24,813 nt of DNA from a virus. The stretch lies in IMG/VR virus record IMGVR_UViG_3300037504_000157, positions 1-24,813 of that record; one strand, 5' to 3'. Below are positions 15,165-22,283 of the stretch, one piece after another; within the stretch, counting starts at the first letter, position 1, and every line of letters starts with the position of its first letter. Below the pieces are notes generated by a model. It had not been told where the DNA came from, made no database searches, and worked only from the letters and a program-made list of their open reading frames with translations. The position numbers and the translations under genes were made by a program.

Positions 15165-16718
15165 TTAAAATACTCCCCACCTTGGGCGATAAAGTTTTTC
15201 TCGCTGGCGCTGTAACTTGCCCACATCGTAAACTAAATAATTAGCCAATTCTCCGCATAAGAATGCAGCAAGATTGTGATCCTGCCCATGCCTCGAACCT
15301 CCGTGCACAGTTAGAGTTTTAAATACCAGCTCACCCGATGGTGTGCGTCTATAAGTAGTGCGTTCAAGTTCTGATATAAAAGCCTCGTCCTTCCAGGTAA
15401 ACTCATAATTGTGATTATTTACCTTGGATTGAAGTAGTTGCATTCCAAACTGCTTCGCCCGCACACTTATATCGTCACCGTCTTCGTCTTTACCAACCGG
15501 TATGGTAGACCTAAACTTAATAGGTATGATGCGCTCAGAAAACTTCTTGTGTCTATATTGAGGATCGTTTCTAAGATGCTGTATTAAAGCCTTCCCAGAA
15601 TGCCCCTCATCTATGCCAAGAAAATCCGGCTTATATAAAGAGTCAAACTTATCTATTATTTTTTCTTGTTTGTCATAATCTACTTGTTTTAAAGTAGTTC
15701 GAACTAAATAGCGCCAATGATTTATTGAATGCGTTTTATACCAAACCAATATAATAGTAGGCTCCACATAACCTAGGTCAATACCAAACATTACTTGTGT
15801 AGTGTGCGCCGGTAAAGCCGGTAAAGAATTGTAGTACTTTATTAAATACGCTGGATTCTTCTTAATCTTTTGCCCATACAAAGAACCTTTAAACACATCA
15901 TAATTACCTATTAACATTCTACCCCTATCAAACATGGAATAAGAAGGCACTCCATGTTCTGCAAGTACAAAATGCTGGTAATCTTCACTTTCTTCCCCGC
16001 CGAATTGTTTTAGGTTGCGTGCATTGTCTTCCTCGCTATACCTAGGATTATCAAAAGCGGATATTCTGTGCTTGGTGAACTTTGCGTCCTTTCTATCAGC
16101 GTAGAATAACACGTTCTTTTCACGCTGCCCGGTGGGAACCCCAGATATAATTAACTGGCTACCTTCTTGCCAATCGTTTAGACAAGGTATTAATTCCAGG
16201 TATGTGCCCCAGGGGTAGAATCCCGCCTCGTCTAGAAGAATAACTGGAACATGCAACCCGACCACATTAGCCCCAGTTCCAGACTGTCCAGCAATACGAC
16301 AATCAATTACTGAATTATTGCTTAGTTTTATAGTATATGACTGAGAGTTAATACCGGTGCGCCCGGTATAATGTCCAAGTAACGGGTGTTGCCTGAACCA
16401 TTTGGACAGGCGTGTAAAAATAGGTTCTAAATGCACGCGATTTGGTACAGTATAAACTATAGTTTCATCCCAAAAATTATTTAAACTATACCAAATCAAA
16501 CGATCTATTAACGATACACTTTTCCCAACCGCCCTGGCACTACAGATAGATACTCTGGGATTCGCATCACATAAAAACTCCATTTGGTAGTCAGTGTATT
16601 CCCAATCATCATCCTCTTCCATATCTAATTCGCGAATAAATTCTCCGCACCAGGCAGGATGCCTAAGAATTTCCAATACGGCCAACTCTTCTTCAGTTAG
16701 TTTTTCTACCAGTGCCAT
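15165..16718 (-). CDS. terL: Terminase large subunit
   Basis: This 517-residue ATPase-nuclease powers DNA packaging into the prohead. Walker A is SARAVGKS (60-67) and Walker B is VILLDEAG, with D163 and E164. The C-terminal RuvC-like nuclease domain starts at FGIDLGYVEPTIILVWY and continues with LGIDEGHSGKALI and a late acidic/His segment (HGGSRHGQDHNLAAFL). All expected metal-binding acidic positions appear to be present. The start lacks a good ribosome site and follows the putative small subunit by two bases, so it is probably translated by coupling. The portal gene follows immediately. Confidence 0.95.
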   Translation of the reverse strand: MALVEKLTEEELAVLEILRHPAWCGEFIRELDMEEDDDWEYTDYQMEFLCDANPRVSICSARAVGKSVSLIDRLIWYSLNNFWDETIVYTVPNRVHLEPIFTRLSKWFRQHPLLGHYTGRTGINSQSYTIKLSNNSVIDCRIAGQSGTGANVVGLHVPVILLDEAGFYPWGTYLELIPCLNDWQEGSQLIISGVPTGQREKNVLFYADRKDAKFTKHRISAFDNPRYSEEDNARNLKQFGGEESEDYQHFVLAEHGVPSYSMFDRGRMLIGNYDVFKGSLYGQKIKKNPAYLIKYYNSLPALPAHTTQVMFGIDLGYVEPTIILVWYKTHSINHWRYLVRTTLKQVDYDKQEKIIDKFDSLYKPDFLGIDEGHSGKALIQHLRNDPQYRHKKFSERIIPIKFRSTIPVGKDEDGDDISVRAKQFGMQLLQSKVNNHNYEFTWKDEAFISELERTTYRRTPSGELVFKTLTVHGGSRHGQDHNLAAFLCGELANYLVYDVGKLQRQREKLYRPRWGVF

Positions 16719-16720
16719 GA

Positions 16721-17338
16721 CTAAAACGGTGGTCCAGCAGATAAATTCTTACCAGACTCCAAGTCCGAACTCTCTAGCTTAAAAGCTTTTCCACACCGCC
16801 CGCATAGCAGGGCGAGCTCATTAGATTCATCAGGATATAAAAACCAAGCTTTAGCTAAAAGCATTTTGCATTCGGGGCAATAAATCTCTTTTAAGCGTGA
16901 GTCAATAAAACTTTTAGCGCGGGTTTTAATATCTTCAATAAAATCAACCACACTGCGCTGCCCACTCTCCTGTCTAGAGCGTCTAGCTATACTAAGGTCT
17001 TTCTGGAGAGTGGATATATCATCGCGCAACCTATGTGCCTCGCGATTGATAGCGCCATATAAACTCCAATCACCTTCTTCTCTTGCATCGTTCAGTGCTT
17101 GCCACGTATCTTCCAGTAAGATAAAAGTTCTAGCCAACTCATTTAGAGCTAGTCTGTCATTACCAGTCATATCAGATAAATCGTAATCATCCTTAAAGGA
17201 TTCTATGATTTTTTCTATGCGCCCCTCCATAGTTCCCGATAGAATCTTATCACGTATCTCAATAAGTTCTTCATCGCTTTTATCTCTGTACTGTGGCAAA
17301 TTTTTCAACTGTGTTATTGTCATGCGTTTCTTAGCCAA
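16721..17338 (-). CDS. Putative terminase small subunit with zinc ribbon
   Basis: This 205-residue protein sits immediately upstream of TerL, the usual slot for the small terminase subunit that recognises packaging DNA. The start is TTG 17338, 9 bases after GGAGG; no earlier in-frame ATG has a ribosome site. The N-terminal half is helical (ITQLKNLPQYRDKSDEELIEIRD) and a coiled region follows. A zinc ribbon near the C-terminus is formed by CPEC and CGRC, about 25 residues apart. Zinc ribbons are not a general hallmark of small terminases, so the role is inferred from position only. Confidence 0.5.
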   Translation of the reverse strand: MAKKRMTITQLKNLPQYRDKSDEELIEIRDKILSGTMEGRIEKIIESFKDDYDLSDMTGNDRLALNELARTFILLEDTWQALNDAREEGDWSLYGAINREAHRLRDDISTLQKDLSIARRSRQESGQRSVVDFIEDIKTRAKSFIDSRLKEIYCPECKMLLAKAWFLYPDESNELALLCGRCGKAFKLESSDLESGKNLSAGPPF

Positions 17339-17347
17339 AAGTACCTC

Positions 17348-17518
17348 CTATAATCCACAAGCATTCCATCCGCAGGTTAAACACTGCATACACTTGCCAA
17401 TATGCACTAATCTAGAATTACATATTGGACAAGTGTCTCCCTCTGTATCCCCACTCCGAGCATCAGGCCTACTAACAACTTCGGAGCCAACCTCCACTTC
17501 AGTATTTTCACTTTGCAT
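17348..17518 (-). CDS. Small zinc-ribbon protein
   Basis: This 56-residue protein begins MQSENTEVEVGSEVV and has a compact C-terminal zinc ribbon, TCPICNSRLVHIGKCMQCLTC, ending GWNACGL. AAGGAG lies about 8 bases before ATG 17518. The stop overlaps the ribosome site of the putative small terminase gene, so the two are likely co-translated. The domain resembles short zinc ribbons seen in many phage early proteins. The function is not recognisable; DNA or RNA binding is plausible. Confidence 0.72.
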   Translation of the reverse strand: MQSENTEVEVGSEVVSRPDARSGDTEGDTCPICNSRLVHIGKCMQCLTCGWNACGL

Positions 17519-17534
17519 TTATGAATCTCCTTAA

Positions 17535-17561
17535 ATGCTATGCATTAACGTCTAACAGACG
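17535..17561. promoter_or_regulatory. Inverted repeats ahead of the packaging genes
   Basis: The gap between 17519 and 17565 holds a 5-bp hairpin (CGTCT-AAC-AGACG, 17549-17561) and an imperfect palindrome (ATGC-TAT-GCAT, 17535-17545). They lie at the boundary between the small-gene block and the packaging/structural block. They could be an operator or a processing site; no convincing promoter pair was found. Confidence 0.35.
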
Positions 17562-17565
17562 AATT

Positions 17566-17910
17566 TTAATTATACTTATCTTCTAAATACTCTACTTTTT
17601 TAGAACGCAATTGCTCTAAATACCTATTCCTTCTCTCTATTTTTACCAACGCTCTAATCCAATCAGGCCAATCTTTAGAACTTTTACCTTGAAGATTTTG
17701 TTCTAAATAACACGCCTTGCAAAGCCAGTCGGAACCAAAAACCTCGCTTCCACATATAACGCATGTGTATTTTATTCCATAATCAAGATTTTCGTCTTCC
17801 CATCGCTTTTTGCAAGACCTGCACCAAGACTGTAACCCATCAGCAGCTTTAGCATCTTTGTTAAAATGAGAATTTGTTTTTTCTAGTCCGCACTTAGCAC
17901 AGGTCTTCAT
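17566..17910 (-). CDS. Double zinc-finger protein, HNH-like N-terminus without a nuclease motif
   Basis: This 114-residue protein opens MKTCAKCGLEKTNSHFNKD and continues to WCRSCKKRW, which resembles the zinc-binding lead segment of many phage HNH endonucleases. A second four-Cys site follows (CVIC and CKAC). The C-terminal part is basic and helical (RALVKIERRNRYLEQLRSKK). No HNH catalytic His-Asn-His array is visible, so it is not called a nuclease. A nucleic-acid-binding role is likely. It begins 3 bases after the membrane protein gene. Confidence 0.65.
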   Translation of the reverse strand: MKTCAKCGLEKTNSHFNKDAKAADGLQSWCRSCKKRWEDENLDYGIKYTCVICGSEVFGSDWLCKACYLEQNLQGKSSKDWPDWIRALVKIERRNRYLEQLRSKKVEYLEDKYN

Positions 17911-17913
17911 AAC

Positions 17914-18216
17914 CTACTGCCTACTAGCTAAAGCAGAAACACTGGCTCTAGCTGATCTATAAGTATTGATAGCAGGCTTCATAAATCCCATCACTGCTAA
18001 AGCAGCGCCTAATGCACCTAAGAACGTAGGACCAAATCTAGCTAGCTCCGGCCACATATTAACTAGCATATCTGAATACCCGACTAGCATCACGGATGCG
18101 AAAGTTAACGCACCAGTAACGTAACTAACTGCGTCGTCACTTAAATTAAAAGCCTCTTTGGCAAATTTGGATAGACCAATTGTCAAAGCACTTAAACTAA
18201 TTCCCCATAATTTCAT
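17914..18216 (-). CDS. Small multi-span membrane protein, holin candidate
   Basis: This 100-residue protein starts at ATG 18216 (MKLWGISL), placed 5 bases after GGAGG; the longer frame to 18285 lacks a ribosome site. Two clear hydrophobic spans lie near residues 30-48 (SYVTGALTFASVMLVGYS) and 67-82 (FLGALGAALAVMGFM). A weaker hydrophobic N-terminal helix precedes them, and a basic tail (KPAINTYRSARASVS) follows. Size and topology fit a holin that permeabilises the membrane at lysis. A virion or inner-membrane role cannot be excluded, because no endolysin gene adjoins it. Confidence 0.6.
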   Translation of the reverse strand: MKLWGISLSALTIGLSKFAKEAFNLSDDAVSYVTGALTFASVMLVGYSDMLVNMWPELARFGPTFLGALGAALAVMGFMKPAINTYRSARASVSALASRQ

Positions 18217-18217
18217 A

Positions 18218-18439
18218 TTAACCTCCGTACAATAAATCCCTAAACTTCTTGCAAGCCTGGCGGTGTGAATTGAAACTAAACACACTATCCTCTGAACAAT
18301 CGGAGTAAATTACATTCAAAGTACCTAGCCCAGATTTTTCTAAATTTAAATACAGGCTTGCAGCACCTTCAACCTTTTCAAGCAATTTATCATATCGCTT
18401 ATCGAAATAAAACCACAATTCTCCTAGATGTGAACTCAT
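18218..18439 (-). CDS. Small protein of unknown function
   Basis: This 73-residue protein begins MSSHLGELWFYFDKRYDKL at ATG 18439, behind a strong GAGGAGG ribosome site. The longer frame to 18505 is less likely. It is soluble, with scattered aromatic residues. Its stop lies one base before the ATG of the membrane protein gene, and the two share a compact overlapping arrangement (GGAGGTTAATATG). Not recognised. Confidence 0.6.
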   Translation of the reverse strand: MSSHLGELWFYFDKRYDKLLEKVEGAASLYLNLEKSGLGTLNVIYSDCSEDSVFSFNSHRQACKKFRDLLYGG

Positions 18440-18441
18440 AT

Positions 18442-18579
18442 TTACCTCCTCTCTCCCATAGCGTCGTAAATAACTTGCAGGCACCTGGGGCACTCCCAGA
18501 CACAAATTAAAATTCCGGTTCGCCTATCATACCTGGTATCAACCATACACATAGAACACCCGCAATTAGGACAAGGCAT
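18442..18579 (-). CDS. Tiny zinc-ribbon protein
   Basis: This 45-residue protein, beginning MPCPNCGCSMCMVDTRYD, has a four-Cys zinc ribbon (CPNC and CPRC, about 27 residues apart). It ends EWCPRCL-type sequence then DAMGERR. The ATG overlaps the stop of the gene before (TAATG at 18581-18577), and its own stop is within the next ribosome site. Tight coupling on both sides supports it as real. The function is unknown. Confidence 0.65.
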   Translation of the reverse strand: MPCPNCGCSMCMVDTRYDRRTGILICVWECPRCLQVIYDAMGERR

Positions 18580-18839
18580 TAGATACCTTTAAAATACTCT
18601 GGAATTTCTTCCGCCTCAGAACACACTTGCAAAAAATACTCTGGTGCCTCCTCACGAATTTGCTCTTCAATATACTCACTCACCTTTTCTGGCGAGTGTT
18701 TAGATAGAAAATATATATCCAAAACCATCTTTCTAAGTGCGGTATTCTTCTTAATTATTGCGGCGGTGAGCACATCGAAAAAGTGCGCAAAATCCTTCTC
18801 TTCGTCAACATATTCCGATAGATATTTAGAATAATTCAT
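18579..18839 (-). CDS. Small acidic protein of unknown function
   Basis: This 86-residue helical, acidic protein (begins MNYSKYLSEYVDEEKDF, ends EIPEYFKGI) has a GGAGAT ribosome site before ATG 18839. Its start lies inside the 3' end of the RNA ligase gene (14-base overlap). No family recognised. Confidence 0.6.
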   Translation of the reverse strand: MNYSKYLSEYVDEEKDFAHFFDVLTAAIIKKNTALRKMVLDIYFLSKHSPEKVSEYIEEQIREEAPEYFLQVCSEAEEIPEYFKGI

Positions 18840-19704
18840 AACACATCTCCTTTGATTTTGCTATTATACAATGATACAAATCTGCAAAATCAATAATAGG
18901 GCGCTTATTATCCTTTACAATTTCATACATCTCCGCATCTAGAATATCATGCCAAATCCTGCCGAAAAACTCTGGTATGCGCTGCCTAGATAGAGGTTCT
19001 GACTCACGCATCTTAGCCAAAATCTTTTCCACTCTACCACGAGTTACATACTTACTTGCTACCGCTTCTTCTATACTGGAAGTAACAGTCTCCTTACTTT
19101 TATGCTGCTCTCTAAACCTAGCATTAACTAACTTGGCCCAAAGCGTTCTCCCATATTGGTTTACAAAATCATAGCGTTTGATCACAATACCTTCGCCCAC
19201 ACAACCCTCTTGCATCATGTAAGTGTTATTCTTCATGAATTTTAACAATTGTTGGCGCGTCGGGTTGCGCATGCCTTTAGCAGGTACTACTTCAATGTTT
19301 TCAGGCTCAAAGCATTTAAAGAGATAAATATAAGAATGATAGTCTAAATATTTTTCCTTGGAGTGAGAATATACATCAAAAAGATAAAACTTTCTCCAAG
19401 CCTCTGGTACATAAGTTTTAAGCGTATGTGGAACCAGCCATTCTCCATATAATCTTAAATCTGGATTCTTTTTTAATAGAGGCAAGAAGCTATCTTTATT
19501 TTCTAATACCCAAGCATAGAATCCTTGGTTATCCTTCTCTAAGGTTAATTGCCTATTTCTGCTCCCAGCTTTTAACTCAGAATCCTCAATCCAAACAGAA
19601 GCATTAGTTCCATCTAATTTAGGAAAAACATAGCAAACGCCCTTCGTTATACCCTTCACCTCATCCATACCGAGGCGCTTTAATTTTTCATAACGCCTAA
19701 ACAT
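18826..19704 (-). CDS. RNA ligase, Rnl2-like nucleotidyltransferase
   Basis: The 292-residue protein has the ordered motifs of the ATP-dependent ligase superfamily. Motif I is KLDGTN (29-34, with K29 as the adenylated lysine). Motif Ia-like GSRNRQL is at 47-53, and E87 lies in LYGEW. Motif III is FDVY near 109-112, motif IV is EGIVIK (171-176), and motif V is AKLV with K191. Such ligases seal nicked RNA, and in phages they often repair tRNA cut by host defence nucleases. No polynucleotide kinase gene is visible in the window. A strong GGGAGGGGG ribosome site precedes the ATG. It lies in the early-type block together with a tmRNA-like RNA and an HD phosphohydrolase. A DNA-ligase role is a weaker alternative. 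Confidence 0.82.
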   Translation of the reverse strand: MFRRYEKLKRLGMDEVKGITKGVCYVFPKLDGTNASVWIEDSELKAGSRNRQLTLEKDNQGFYAWVLENKDSFLPLLKKNPDLRLYGEWLVPHTLKTYVPEAWRKFYLFDVYSHSKEKYLDYHSYIYLFKCFEPENIEVVPAKGMRNPTRQQLLKFMKNNTYMMQEGCVGEGIVIKRYDFVNQYGRTLWAKLVNARFREQHKSKETVTSSIEEAVASKYVTRGRVEKILAKMRESEPLSRQRIPEFFGRIWHDILDAEMYEIVKDNKRPIIDFADLYHCIIAKSKEMCYELF

Positions 19705-20281
19705 AGCAACCCCCTCCCCTTCCTGTAGAAGAAATCTTGGCGTAGTTATCTGAGACTAAAGTATAATAAGTGCGCACAAACTCACTTTCTGCAATTTTAG
19801 GCTGCCAAGGTATAATTTTCAAGAAAGGGTAAATCTGTCCAGCGGGCCAAAAACCAGAATCTAGATCAGCTCGCATCAACTGTTTAGCCTCACTTAAACA
19901 CAAGCGAGTATCAATTTCATACACCTTATTTGGCATAGCCTTGTACTCAAATTTTAGAGCTAAAAGATCATCAAATCTTCTAGCTAATCTAGAGTAGTCT
20001 TGTATAATTAAACGCTTTAATGGATGGCTTACATCGCCTAAATAAGCCTCGTGAGCATCGTGAAATAACAAAGAAAGAGCCGCTTCTTCTCCATGTAACC
20101 TTCTTGCAATCTTACTAGCTAAAACACTATGCTGAGCCACGCTATAGAATTCCTCAGTATGCCCAGTAAATCTACCAATATTAGATAGAGCATGAGCTAT
20201 ATCCTCTAAATCCAAGTCCTCTATCTTCGGGGCCTCTAAATCTATATACTTGCCTGTATATGTTAATATATGACTACTCAT
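19697..20281 (-). CDS. HD-domain phosphohydrolase (YfbR-like nucleotidase)
   Basis: This 194-residue HD-superfamily metal-dependent phosphohydrolase has GRFTGH (36-41), H51 in QHSVLAS, the HD pair H74-D75 in LLFHDAHEAYLGD, and D123 in EIDTRL. The pattern is like the YfbR family of 5'-deoxynucleotidases that hydrolyse dNMPs, and phages carry them to manipulate nucleotide pools. Metal ligands and the surrounding conserved Asp/Glu are intact. The stop overlaps the RNA ligase start by 8 bases. Substrate assignment is from family resemblance. Confidence 0.78.
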   Translation of the reverse strand: MSSHILTYTGKYIDLEAPKIEDLDLEDIAHALSNIGRFTGHTEEFYSVAQHSVLASKIARRLHGEEAALSLLFHDAHEAYLGDVSHPLKRLIIQDYSRLARRFDDLLALKFEYKAMPNKVYEIDTRLCLSEAKQLMRADLDSGFWPAGQIYPFLKIIPWQPKIAESEFVRTYYTLVSDNYAKISSTGRGGGCYV

Positions 20282-20491
20282 CTATCCCCACATTTCCTTT
20301 CCGCATTTTTCACACTTATACACTACACCCATATCCCTGCTTTCTGGGTACATCATAACACCACGACTATGCATTAAACCATCACAATTATCTACATAGC
20401 ATTCTCTTGGGGTGCATACGGGACAATCCTCTCCTTTCTTGTGTGGAGAAGATAACTTTCCATAAAATTCTGCCCATTTTTCCCAATGCAT
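20282..20491 (-). CDS. Small zinc-ribbon protein
   Basis: This 69-residue protein (begins MHWEKWAEFYGKL) has CPVC near residue 23, further Cys in RECYVDNCDG, and KCEKCGKEM at the C-terminus, a zinc-ribbon layout. GAGGAGG precedes ATG 20491. It abuts the HD gene. Function unknown. Confidence 0.6.
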   Translation of the reverse strand: MHWEKWAEFYGKLSSPHKKGEDCPVCTPRECYVDNCDGLMHSRGVMMYPESRDMGVVYKCEKCGKEMWG

Positions 20492-20492
20492 A

Positions 20493-20699
20493 TTATTCCT
20501 CCTCAGTCCTTATAAGTTCAACTTCGTACTCTAACTGTGTATCACTATAAGTCCAGGCATGGCGCGGAGCTAAATCTCTAATGACATTTGATTTCGTGGG
20601 CTCTTCTGCATACCAATCGCCCACTGTAATTGATTTAGTTACAATAGTTATTTCAGTTATACGATACTCATAAAAGGTATATTCTTTACCCACTTGCAT
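20493..20699 (-). CDS. Small protein of unknown function
   Basis: This 68-residue, beta-rich protein begins MQVGKEYTFYEYRITEITI, with an AAGGAGGG ribosome site. It overlaps the upstream gene by 14 bases. No family recognised. Confidence 0.55.
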   Translation of the reverse strand: MQVGKEYTFYEYRITEITIVTKSITVGDWYAEEPTKSNVIRDLAPRHAWTYSDTQLEYEVELIRTEEE

Positions 20700-20874
20700 T
20701 ACCCTCCTTACAAGATGAAATCGGTTTTAAGTTTCTGTGATACACCTCATTTTCAATTAGATTAAAAAGAAACTTTAACTTTTGATAAATTTTCCAAAGA
20801 GTTTTATCGTCTAATTTATCTCTCTCTAAGGAGTACAATACCCAAGCTTCTAAAATATCTAATATCTTATGCAT
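20686..20874 (-). CDS. Small helical protein of unknown function
   Basis: A 62-residue protein begins MHKILDILEAWVLYSLERD. Its start overlaps the 3' end of the gene before by 8 bases, with AGGGAG about 14 bases upstream, so translation probably depends on coupling. Its frame extends beyond the next ribosome site. Not recognised; moderate confidence that it is translated. Confidence 0.45.
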   Translation of the reverse strand: MHKILDILEAWVLYSLERDKLDDKTLWKIYQKLKFLFNLIENEVYHRNLKPISSCKEGNASG

Positions 20875-21061
20875 CTGAAAAAATATACTCCCTTAATGCC
20901 TCTTCATAATCATCAATTGTTTTGGCGTCTGGTGTGTCTGGGTACAAACTTTCCGAATAACCTTCCCAATTTTTAACACCGCCAGATTCTAACATGTGCA
21001 GTTTTATACTATCTAATCTAAGTCTAAAATAGTTTTCATACGTAAGTTCTATATCTCGCAT
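20867..21061 (-). CDS. Small protein of unknown function
   Basis: A 64-residue protein begins MRDIELTYENYFRLRLD behind GGGGGC, close to ATG 21061. It follows the tmRNA-like RNA by about 20 bases. Charged and soluble; not recognised. Confidence 0.55.
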   Translation of the reverse strand: MRDIELTYENYFRLRLDSIKLHMLESGGVKNWEGYSESLYPDTPDAKTIDDYEEALREYIFSDA

Positions 21062-21081
21062 TTTTGCCCCCTATATCATAG

Positions 21082-21200
21082 TGGACCTGGCCGGAATCGA
21101 ACCGGCGTACACAGGGTTCACACAGCCTTCGGCGTCTTAACTGGGTTGGTTATCGCGTACAAACTGTTTATACTAACTGTGGCGAATCCTAATCAGGCCC
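21082..21200 (-). ncRNA. tmRNA-like / tRNA-like RNA, about 119 nt, strongly reduced
   Basis: GGGCCTG (21200-21194) pairs with CAGGTCC (21089-21083) to form a 7-bp acceptor stem with one G-U. A perfect T arm (GCCGG-TTCGATT-CCGGC) lies just inside. The 5' side continues ATTAGGATTCGCC, close to the tmRNA signature GGNTTCGAC rather than a tRNA D arm. The 3' side GTAC-T arm also matches tmRNA layout, and CACAG/CTGTG can form a short P2-like helix. No anticodon arm is present. The interior is only about 60 nt, far too short for normal pseudoknots, and no tag ending in Ala-Leu-Ala-Ala-type codons is seen. The 3' end is A-CTA, so CCA is not encoded. It could be a degenerate tmRNA, a minimal tRNA mimic or a decayed tRNA. 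Confidence 0.6.
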
Positions 21201-21209
21201 AGTACAAAT

Positions 21210-21356
21210 CTAAGCTTTAACACTTCCACAAACCGTGCAGCGCCAACCACCATTTCCACCACGCACCTTTTCAGCGTAGTTGTGTACACGCCTGTGCTTG
21301 CCATACTGCTTGTCTTGAAACTTGTGTTCACATTTGCACCGCTTGATCTTGGTCAT
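21210..21356 (-). CDS. Small basic zinc-ribbon protein
   Basis: This 48-residue protein begins MTKIKRCKCEHKFQDKQYG, contains RRVHNYAEK and ends WRCTVCGSVKA. The paired Cys (CKC and CTVC) and high basic content indicate a zinc ribbon that may bind RNA. A similar CEHKFQDxxYG pattern is familiar from small phage proteins. GGAGG lies upstream of ATG 21356, and its stop is 9 bases before the tmRNA-like RNA. Confidence 0.72.
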   Translation of the reverse strand: MTKIKRCKCEHKFQDKQYGKHRRVHNYAEKVRGGNGGWRCTVCGSVKA

Positions 21357-21366
21357 TTTTTCCTCC

Positions 21367-21744
21367 CTATTTGAATAAACCGTGCTCGTGTTCTAGAAAC
21401 TGCATATACTCTACCCGGATTCCATTACCTACAGTATTCCAACGCTTCGCGGTAGAATAATCTACTTCTACTAATATGTTGTTACTCTGCATCCAATCTA
21501 CTGCATCTTCACCAGCGCAATCTACTACTAAAAACTTTTCCCAGGTAGAAGAATGCTCAGGCTTAAGCATCACCTCGTCACCTATCTTTGCACAGTCTAA
21601 CACTGCTACAAATCCATCATATGCAGACAAATCCTCCGGAATCTGCTCCCAAGCCCGTCTATTATTTATTACCTCCTGCATTATACCTGGAGAATACTGT
21701 GAAGCCCAACCAGTTAAAATACTTAATACTAGTAAAAATTGCAT
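21367..21744 (-). CDS. Exported double-psi-beta-barrel (RlpA-like) protein
   Basis: This 125-residue protein starts with a short hydrophobic signal-like segment (MQFLLVLSILTGWAS). A double-psi-beta-barrel pattern follows: ASQYSPG near the mature N-terminus, VAVLDCAKIGDEVML, FLVVDCAG, a helix with DWM, and VEVDYSTAKRW. The RlpA/expansin-like fold binds peptidoglycan or polysaccharide, and in phages it may help degrade or remodel the wall. Two Cys in equivalent strand positions could form a disulfide. The ATG overlaps the stop of a tiny membrane peptide gene (TAATG), which suggests a lysis or export pair. Catalytic activity is not established. Confidence 0.68.
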   Translation of the reverse strand: MQFLLVLSILTGWASQYSPGIMQEVINNRRAWEQIPEDLSAYDGFVAVLDCAKIGDEVMLKPEHSSTWEKFLVVDCAGEDAVDWMQSNNILVEVDYSTAKRWNTVGNGIRVEYMQFLEHEHGLFK

Positions 21745-21860
21745 TAATTTCCCCCGTTATCCGATAACAAAATTAGAAATAATGCGACAAGCAATCCGCC
21801 AATTATACAAGCGCCACCGAATAACCAAATAGAGCCCAAAAGAAATGCAAAAAGTTTCAT
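21744..21860 (-). CDS. Tiny single-span membrane peptide
   Basis: This 38-residue peptide begins MKLFAFLLGSIWLFGG and is almost wholly hydrophobic up to LILLSDNGGN. A GGGAGAG ribosome site lies about 9 bases upstream of ATG 21860, and the stop overlaps the next start. It could be a small holin-like or accessory lysis peptide for the following DPBB protein. No family identified. Confidence 0.65.
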   Translation of the reverse strand: MKLFAFLLGSIWLFGGACIIGGLLVALFLILLSDNGGN

Positions 21861-21863
21861 TAT

Positions 21864-22283
21864 TTAATCTCTCCCGTATGTTATCTTATAGACCTGCAAT
21901 TTAGTTTCCGGAGGAGAAGTCCCAATACCTCCAGAAGTATCGGAGCATACAAACATCTTTTGATCAACATTACCGCCTCTGCGAGTTTCCTCTAACTCAT
22001 TCTCAAGTTCTTTAACCTGCACTTTAGCCTCGTGAGTCATTTGTTGCTGAATTTCGTACTGAGATTGCAAGTAGCTAACCCGCTCTCTTAAGAGCCTAAT
22101 CTTCTCCTCTTTATCAGCTGCGCACATCTTAGCGTCAAAACTATCTACATGCTTCCAGAATGTACCGTACTTATTTTCTCTTACTTGCACGCACTTTCCA
22201 CAACGCGGACAATAAGCTATGGCATCAGGATCAGACTCAGTTGCATACACAGGTACTGAGTTGGAATTAATTGCTACCCACAT
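21864..22283 (-). CDS. Zinc-finger / coiled-coil protein with a tail-fibre-like C-terminus
   Basis: This 139-residue protein has CPRC near residue 25 with a His/Cys pair later (WKHVDSFDAKMC), then a coiled coil of about 50 residues (KEEKIRLLRERVSYLQSQYE and following). It ends with GGIGTSPPETKLQV, a pattern seen in trimeric tail-fibre repeats. A very strong ribosome site (TTAGGAGGTAAAA) precedes ATG 22283, which overlaps the gene before by 17 bases. The function is not recognised. Confidence 0.6.
   Translation of the reverse strand: MWVAINSNSVPVYATESDPDAIAYCPRCGKCVQVRENKYGTFWKHVDSFDAKMCAADKEEKIRLLRERVSYLQSQYEIQQQMTHEAKVQVKELENELEETRRGGNVDQKMFVCSDTSGGIGTSPPETKLQVYKITYGRD

Noticed and set aside
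17569-17574. TATAAT box ahead of the packaging genes
   Set aside because: It is formed by the last codons of the preceding gene, and no -35 element lies at 16-18 bases.
17566-17910. HNH homing endonuclease
   Set aside because: Only the zinc-binding lead segment resembles HNH proteins; the catalytic His-Asn-His residues are not visible.
21082-21200. Ordinary tRNA gene
   Set aside because: At 119 nt it is too long, it has no D arm or anticodon arm of standard form, and the 5' part resembles tmRNA.
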